A stretch of DNA of 64,000 bases from assembly GCF_020536995.1 (NCBI RefSeq), contig NC_068356.1:23479809-23543808 (forward strand). Direction: 5' to 3'. The position numbers were made by a program, and so were the translations under genes. The notes under the pieces are model-generated. The model saw only the letters and a list, made by a program, of their open reading frames with translations, was not told the DNA's origin and did no database searches. Origin of the DNA: Dreissena polymorpha (Eukaryota; Mollusca; Bivalvia; Myida; Dreissenidae). Shown here one piece after another: positions 58,340 through 64,000 of this stretch; the first letter of the stretch is position 1; each line of letters begins with the position of its first letter.

Positions 58340-60156
58340 GTGATAATCTGATTACCCGCTGCGCACATGCGTTAATTTGATAAAAATCCTTTTGCTACAT
58401 GTACATGTGTACTGGTACACATCCGAGCATAGAATGTATCATAACAAGTTGTTAAAAATGTACAGCAACTTTTTCTTTAAATACATAATGCAGATATAAC
58501 AATTTAACAATTACAGTGTGTGTTTAGGAAGTTATTAGCCAGGGCTCTTAATTGAAACTTGCACAATTCAATTAACAAAATCAGTTTTGCAAAAACTGTA
58601 TGATGCTTCTTACAAACCATTGCGAGTAAAAAATTGACTTAACACTAAACAACTCCGTTATACATCGCAACCTGTCATTTAATAAATATTTTGTAACCTT
58701 TCATTTTTAAAATTCAGCCATCTATTTGAAAGAGAGATAAACATGAATGTGAACAAGTTTAAGCAGCCCCAAGTCAATCTGATCCTATTGGAAACATTTC
58801 ATAGACTAGTGAATGTCAATATGTGTACAAACTGTATTCCATAGCTGTTTTCTTTTACACAAACTTCAACAATCACATGCATTTATTAGCAAAGAAACAC
58901 AAAATATATTATTGCCTTATAGTTCACAGTGAGTAAGGCCCACAACTGCCAAATTTAACTGAACATTTATAAGTGCAGTCTTAAGGACCAGCATTAAAAC
59001 TATTATTTCTTTAAAATGTTTGCATGGTTTAAACTAGCATGCCCACTTGGTCGATGCTATTTAAGGACGTATGGTGTAGTTTTAATGAAAATGTTGTTAT
59101 ATCTAGAATTTGGTAATTTTTGGTATTTATCTAGAACCGTCTATTGTGCATAGAAAAGTAAAATACAAATCATGGGTAACCGGTTGTTAATTTTTATTCG
59201 CACTTTAACAACACGCCTATTTTAACATAATCATTTTAACAAATACGGTAAACACTGTATTATGTGAATTAGGAATAAGGCATCTAACTGGGAATGGACA
59301 TCATTTTGGTGATTTTCTTAAAACTAAACTATTCATTTCATAATCTTGGCTTTAATATACCATAAAAAAGTAGTAAATGAAAAAGAACACTGTTAAAATA
59401 CAACCTCTATTTCTCTCAAAATATATCATACTGGTTCAATTTGATTGCACATTTTTTCTTAAAACAAAATCAATTGAATGACAAATGTTTTTTTATTAGT
59501 TTTTAACATCTACGAAAACATCAACAAAATACATATGAAAATTAACAAAATGCACACAAGTCATTTTTATTTTTACATGCCTTATCTAGATTTTGTCAAA
59601 ATTTTAAAAGTAGGTTAATAGAGCATCCAACTGAAAACAAGATTTATACTGTACATTTAAAGGGGCATAGCGTCGATATTAATTGTAATTATTAGCATGG
59701 CTTGCCCAATATATTGCGATATACCAATGCACAAGTAGATTTAAATGTAAATGAAAACACACATTATGTGTAGCAAGATCAGTAAAATTTAAACTTTACA
59801 ACCCACCCCACAACCCCCAAAAAGATGTATAGAATACATTTAAAGAGGCATATCAACGTTATTTAATTGTAATTCTTTACATGACTTGATCAATGTATTG
59901 CTGTATGCCAATGCAAATGTAGTTTTAAATTTAAATGGAAACACAAATAATTAGTAATATGAATCAAAATCATTAAAGTTAGGTTAATTACATTTTCAAC
60001 TTAAAACAAGACACAATTGAATACACTTAAAGGGGAATATCAACGGTTTAAGTTGTTATTATTGACAAGACTTTACCAATTCACGGCATTCAATTGGTAT
60101 GCATAAATATATTGATATGCAGTAACAGATTATTGAAATTGCTATGAACATATGTA
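58340..60156. other. AT-rich region without recognised genes
   Basis: Stops in all frames. A weak recurring phrase (AAAGGGGCATAGCGTCGATA, AAAGAGGCATATCAACGTTA, AAAGGGGAATATCAACGGTT at about 59657, 59842 and 60029) suggests an old ~185-bp tandem repeat. Confidence 0.45.
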
Positions 60157-61146
60157 CAGGGGTGGCGAAATCTCAAAAAACTATACTTGTCCACGGACAA
60201 CAATTTAGGAAATTTAACTTGTCCGTTGCTGAACTACACTTGTCCGTCCGTTAATGTTTATATAAATTATTAACGCATTTATTGATGAATGTAAAACAAT
60301 GTGGAATATACCAAAATGAGTATGATTTGCTAGTTTTGTTTATAGTTGTATTTCAATAGTACATTCATTATAGCAGTATATTATAAACAATAAAAAGACT
60401 TTCTAAAACTTTAGATCTTGCAATGCTAGTGTTATTAAAACATGTGTTGAACATAAGTACATCGTAATCTTAACAAATTAAACTAGTCCAATATGTCGAC
60501 CTCATCAGACTGAGGCTCTGCGCCGCTACTGGTAGCAATTTGATTATCATCAACTGGTAACCATTGAAAATCTGTGAGCCAAGTTTCTTGAAAAGTTCCG
60601 GTGCGTTTACTTAGATCATATTTTTTATCATAATCTTTCCTAATTTTTTTGGAGGTGGACTGCTCAAAGCTTTGGGTTTCTGCTCCGTTGTTGAAGATTT
60701 AAAAAAATTAAATATTCCATTTTTACCATTAAAGTCGTCTTAAATAACAAGGTAGACCGTGTTTTGATTATCTTACTTTGATACTTTTTATTTCCGTCTG
60801 ATTGTAAAAATAAAGAAACCAGTCTGTACACTGTCTAACAGTCGGGCCAAATGTTTAAAATGTGGCATGCTCCTGGTCTCTTATAGAATAAGGGAGATCA
60901 CTGCGTAGGAGAGTGCCCGTATTTTAGCTTGATTGCTCCGCAAATAGCACTGGCAATATAATTGCATGTCAACATCCGGTTTTGTAAAACTTAATTACGG
61001 CTTTAATACAATGTATTTTTTTGTATACCTGGACCCGACTTTTAAAAAACTTGTTGTCCACTGACAACTTGATTGAAAAAAATCAGTTGCCCAGACAAGC
61101 AAATGTACGACTCGGGCAACTCGGACATTTGATTTCGCCACCCCTG
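60157..61146. mobile_element. hAT-like deletion derivative, 990 bp
   Basis: Ends CAGGGGTGGCGAAATC and GATTTCGCCACCCCTG are perfect 16-bp inverted repeats; the CAGGGGTGGC start is typical of hAT elements. ATGTA directly flanks both ends (possible partial target duplication). Inside on the minus strand is a transposase N-terminal fragment, so it looks like an autonomous element that has lost most of its gene. Confidence 0.8.
60483..60715 (-). pseudogene. hAT-type transposase N-terminal fragment
   Basis: Reads KKIRKDYDKKYDLSKRTGTF then QETWLTDFQWLPVDDNQIAT, ending DEVDILD-stop. The pattern RTGTFQETWLTDFQWL is the conserved stretch found before the TTF/BED-type zinc finger in ZNF862/ZMYM-like hAT proteins. 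Upstream another frame carries KSSTTEQKPKALSSPPPKK, so one frameshift probably lies at the A-run near 60642. The catalytic domain is absent. Confidence 0.6.
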
Positions 61147-61345
61147 ATGTATGCAAAATATTTTATGTTCACAGTTTGTGAAAGATGTATATACTACAAA
61201 AACGTTTGCATGTGAAAAGAGAAATTAATTAAAGAATCATGACGTATATATGCTTAACACTGATTCGCTTCCTACATGAACTTTGTTATATATAATAAGT
61301 TTGTGAAATTACCGGTATAATAATAAGTCTTTCACTGTCACTATG

Positions 61346-62600
61346 TACAGTACAGCCAAAGCGGAACAAACGTATTATGCGATCCGCGGCGGCAAGGCAA
61401 GGCGCATTTCGCCGCGAAACTTCGCATCTGTCCGCCGAGGCATGCCGCGGTCCGGGACATGATGCCGAGTCGATGCGATCATGAAATTATTATTTTTTTA
61501 TTATTAGTTACATGTAGTTAACAAATTTTGAAAGAACAATTATAATAATGATTTAAATCATAATAAATTTATTGTGCACGGATTGTATTAGCATATACAT
61601 GTAAGCATAGTTAATGTGTCTGGCCAATTATTAAGTTTGTTTCCCGCCCGTAGCGTATGTATTTCACACATAAACAAGGTCACGTAATTATGTTTTCGCA
61701 CATACAAGTGGTCAAGGCTCCAGCATATGGTGGATTTATAAATTAATTGCATGTTGATTCCGCTATTATATTTTAGCTGAGAAAATTAGCAGTTTGAAGC
61801 CTGGTGACATCAATAATCAAGACGGTGATGACGTATTTGTAGTTTTGTTAATTATCAGCTTATTATAACTATTGTTTGAATATGCGTATATAAACACGTT
61901 TTATTTTGTTCACATTATACAGTTAATATCGCTACTAATTACCCGATAATCCCGTATATTCCAGTTTTAAAGCAAATGCTGGTAAATATATACGATACAC
62001 AAATATTCTCGATATTTCCTTAAGTATCAAATACATTTTGGCATTTGTTACTATTTATAGAGATGATGAAATAACGTCTAATCGGGGCGTTTTTTTTCTC
62101 CACTGAACACGCGATTTACGCATGAGGTGATGTTCATGTATTTATACAACACAAAACACACCCAAACTTTCCAAACGACGTTCTACATGTCTGCATGTCT
62201 GCGCTTTTTATGAAACAAAGGATATTTTAGCACTGTTTATTTGACGCTAGAATTTGCCAAAGGACGCGGTAGCATTGAAATTCGGAAGTGTGTTTCGGAT
62301 TACAAATTTAATAATGATAATCGAACGAAACATAAACAGTTGCGCGTAATTAATTCTACGCTACACAAACATGTATGTACATGTAGGTGGATATCTTTTC
62401 ACTCGATCCGCCGCGTACGTATGCGGCGGATTTACTCCGCGAAAGTACGCGTGGTTAATACAGACTCGGCGTCGTTGCGCGGATCGATGCCGAGTGCCAC
62501 GGCGATACGCCGCGTGAACACACGATTCGGCCGCCGCGGACTAATAATCTGGCCGTGGCGTAGCCGCGGATTATGTTTGTGCCGCTTTGGCTGTACTGTA
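61346..62600. mobile_element. 1.25-kb inverted-repeat element with GC-rich ends
   Basis: Left end TACAGTACAGCCAAAGCGG then AACAAAC; right end GTTTGTG then CCGCTTTGGCTGTACTGTA. The next about 100 bases at each end are GC-rich, with many CCGCGG, GCCGCG and GATCCGC words, while the middle is AT-rich. ATG borders both ends. The 122-codon open frame (62241-62609) lies over the right end and is not a likely gene. Confidence 0.75.
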
Positions 62601-62631
62601 ATGTCATAATACTGACATAAGTATTGCTTTT

Positions 62632-62880
62632 TTAGCTCCACTGGCCAAAGGAAAGCGGGGCTTATGTCATGGTCCTGTGTCCGTCGTGCGTGCATGCGTC
62701 AGTGCGTTAACTTTTTCTCCTAAACTACTGGTCCAATTCTGATGATATTTCTCAGGAATGTTCCTGGGATCTTTACGTCCATAACCATTGGGCCTAGGTC
62801 TATCAAATTTGGTACATTGTAGTGTTTTATACAGGAAGGAAAAAGGGCGTGGTGCAAAATTTCAAAAAAGGGCACTTTAG
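62632..62880. repeat. Partial bivalve-type dispersed repeat
   Basis: Begins TTTTTAGCTCCACTGGCC, then GGGGCTTATGTCATGGTCCT and CGTCGTGCGTGCATGCGTC. Truncated at the right. Confidence 0.6.
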
Positions 62881-63825
62881 CGCGCGACATCCATAAAAAG
62901 GGCACAAATATATCTGTATAGTGACTTAATAACAAGCTTTGTTACACACAAACATTGTATGTATAGTTTTGAGATTTATTGTTGAATAATTAAACCAACA
63001 AAATCCAAAATGTATATTTTATTATGTGTTTTATATTTTCATGTAGTAACAAAAAGCAAGATTAAACACCATAGGATATATATCTTATACAAACTATAGC
63101 TTTTCAAAGAAGTCTTAGAATACTGTTCAATGAGTTACCCTCTTAAACAATTATTTATATTTAAAACGTTACACACATTGCACAAACAAGTCCTTTATAT
63201 GCATCTTAAATGGAGATTCATAAACACTAACACTTTGTTGAATAGTCAGAAAGTTCTGCGTAATGACATTGTTTTCATGACCACGTGTTGTATTGTGTAC
63301 ATTTTATTTTGAAAAAAGTGTAACTAGGAACGGCGCCGTACTGTCTTTTGCTCATTGTCAATTAATTCAATACACGTTAATTGGTCTCCGATATAAACAT
63401 GTTTTGCTTACAAAGCAATTTGCATCAATTTCTAATTTACGTTTCGTCAAAAGTGGAATGCCAAAATTGGAAAGCGTATGTTGCGACATTCTAAACACGA
63501 ATGATAAGTGGTACAAGTTCAATATTTTTGTAAAATTCATATCTGTGTTTGCCAATTAACATATTTTGACAAGTTTCAAACGGGTCATAATGTTCTTAAT
63601 TGAACCAATGGTGCAGGCCTACTACTGTTACAACAATAAACAACTTTTGGCTAAACAGGGTCCAAGACAGGGGATCAACTTCTTTGACGACATTCACACC
63701 TTATTGTAATCAAAACATCGTGACAATAAACAAGCACGTGCTCCAATTAAGCGCGGTCTGCCTAACCGTGAACAGCAAACGTGTTAAGATTGTCGTCTGC
63801 TACAATTCATCAACACACATCTACT
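62881..63825. other. No gene recognised
   Basis: AT-rich at first, then more mixed composition from about 63300. No family is seen in the small open frames (for example 63293-63559). Confidence 0.4.
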
Positions 63826-63950
63826 GTGAGCCTGCGCCAATTGGATAGGAGGCGGAGCTTTATTTTAATCGACAGCTATAATATGAGCCTGCGCCAATTG
63901 TATTGGATAGGAGGCGGAGCGTTATTTTAATCGACAGCTTTAATATGTCA
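63826..63950 (+). promoter_or_regulatory. Duplicated CCAAT-box segment
   Basis: Two units of about 60 bases, each with GAGCCTGCGCCAATTG, GGATAGGAGGCGGAGC and TTATTTTAATCGACAGCT. CCAAT boxes close to a GGCGG-like site, in tandem, look like an animal core promoter for a gene beyond the right edge, or a minisatellite pair. No TATA box or start is assigned. Confidence 0.4.
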
Positions 63951-64000
63951 CGGGTTGCTTTTTTCGGCATTTGGCCAATTTTCAGAAAGTACAGTGGACG

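Noticed and set aside
62432-62695. 87-codon minus-strand open frame with Arg-rich product
   Set aside because: Lies across the GC-rich end of an inverted-repeat element and the start of another repeat; no protein family.

Overview
This window is AT-rich, intron-rich and packed with repeats, as in a bivalve mollusc genome. The dispersed repeats have a strong bivalve character: fold-back units with TATGCCCCC/GGGGGCATA-like ends, repeats built on AAGGTCAAGGTCA and GGCATGCATGTGTATCTCATGG phrases, and a fold-back unit built on GATTAGCCTGTGC. They suggest a heterodont such as Dreissena, but that is an inference from familiarity and not a database match. No conserved host gene could be named with confidence, and no LTR retroelement, capsid gene or envelope gene was seen.

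Layout. Positions 1-22300 hold scattered open segments on the + strand with good splice signals (about 1722, 4316-5518, 6839/6909-7126, 7764-7836, 13021-13262, 14142-14288, 17351-17496 and 20783-20851). They may be exons of one or more unidentified host genes, partly decayed. Between them lie SINEs, fold-back repeats and four conspicuous tandem arrays: about 150 bp, 54 bp, 38 bp and 44 bp. Positions 22300-27480 show no gene. Positions 27484-41103 are a 13.6-kb, apparently non-coding, nested inverted-repeat element whose ends carry about 200-bp satellite-like arrays in opposite orientation.

Positions 41704-55692 are the most interesting part. This is a 13,989-bp DNA transposon with about 480-bp terminal inverted repeats and an exact 8-bp target duplication, ATTAGACC. 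It carries three genes: a spliced PIF1-like helicase on +, a P-element-like transposase on -, and a protein with a PHD finger on +. Helicase and transposase are tail to tail. Transposase and PHD gene diverge from a common 1.8-kb spacer. The helicase could help copy the element and the PHD protein could guide it to chromatin, but both roles are inferences. At least two frame breaks (helicase exon 1, transposase C-terminus) and a third between the two PHD-gene frames suggest this copy has decayed. Several small MITEs have landed inside it.

Positions 55700-64000 hold three smaller inverted-repeat transposons (56253-57441; a hAT-like deletion derivative at 60157-61146; a GC-rich-ended one at 61346-62600), a possible transposase remnant, and a duplicated CCAAT-box segment near the right edge.
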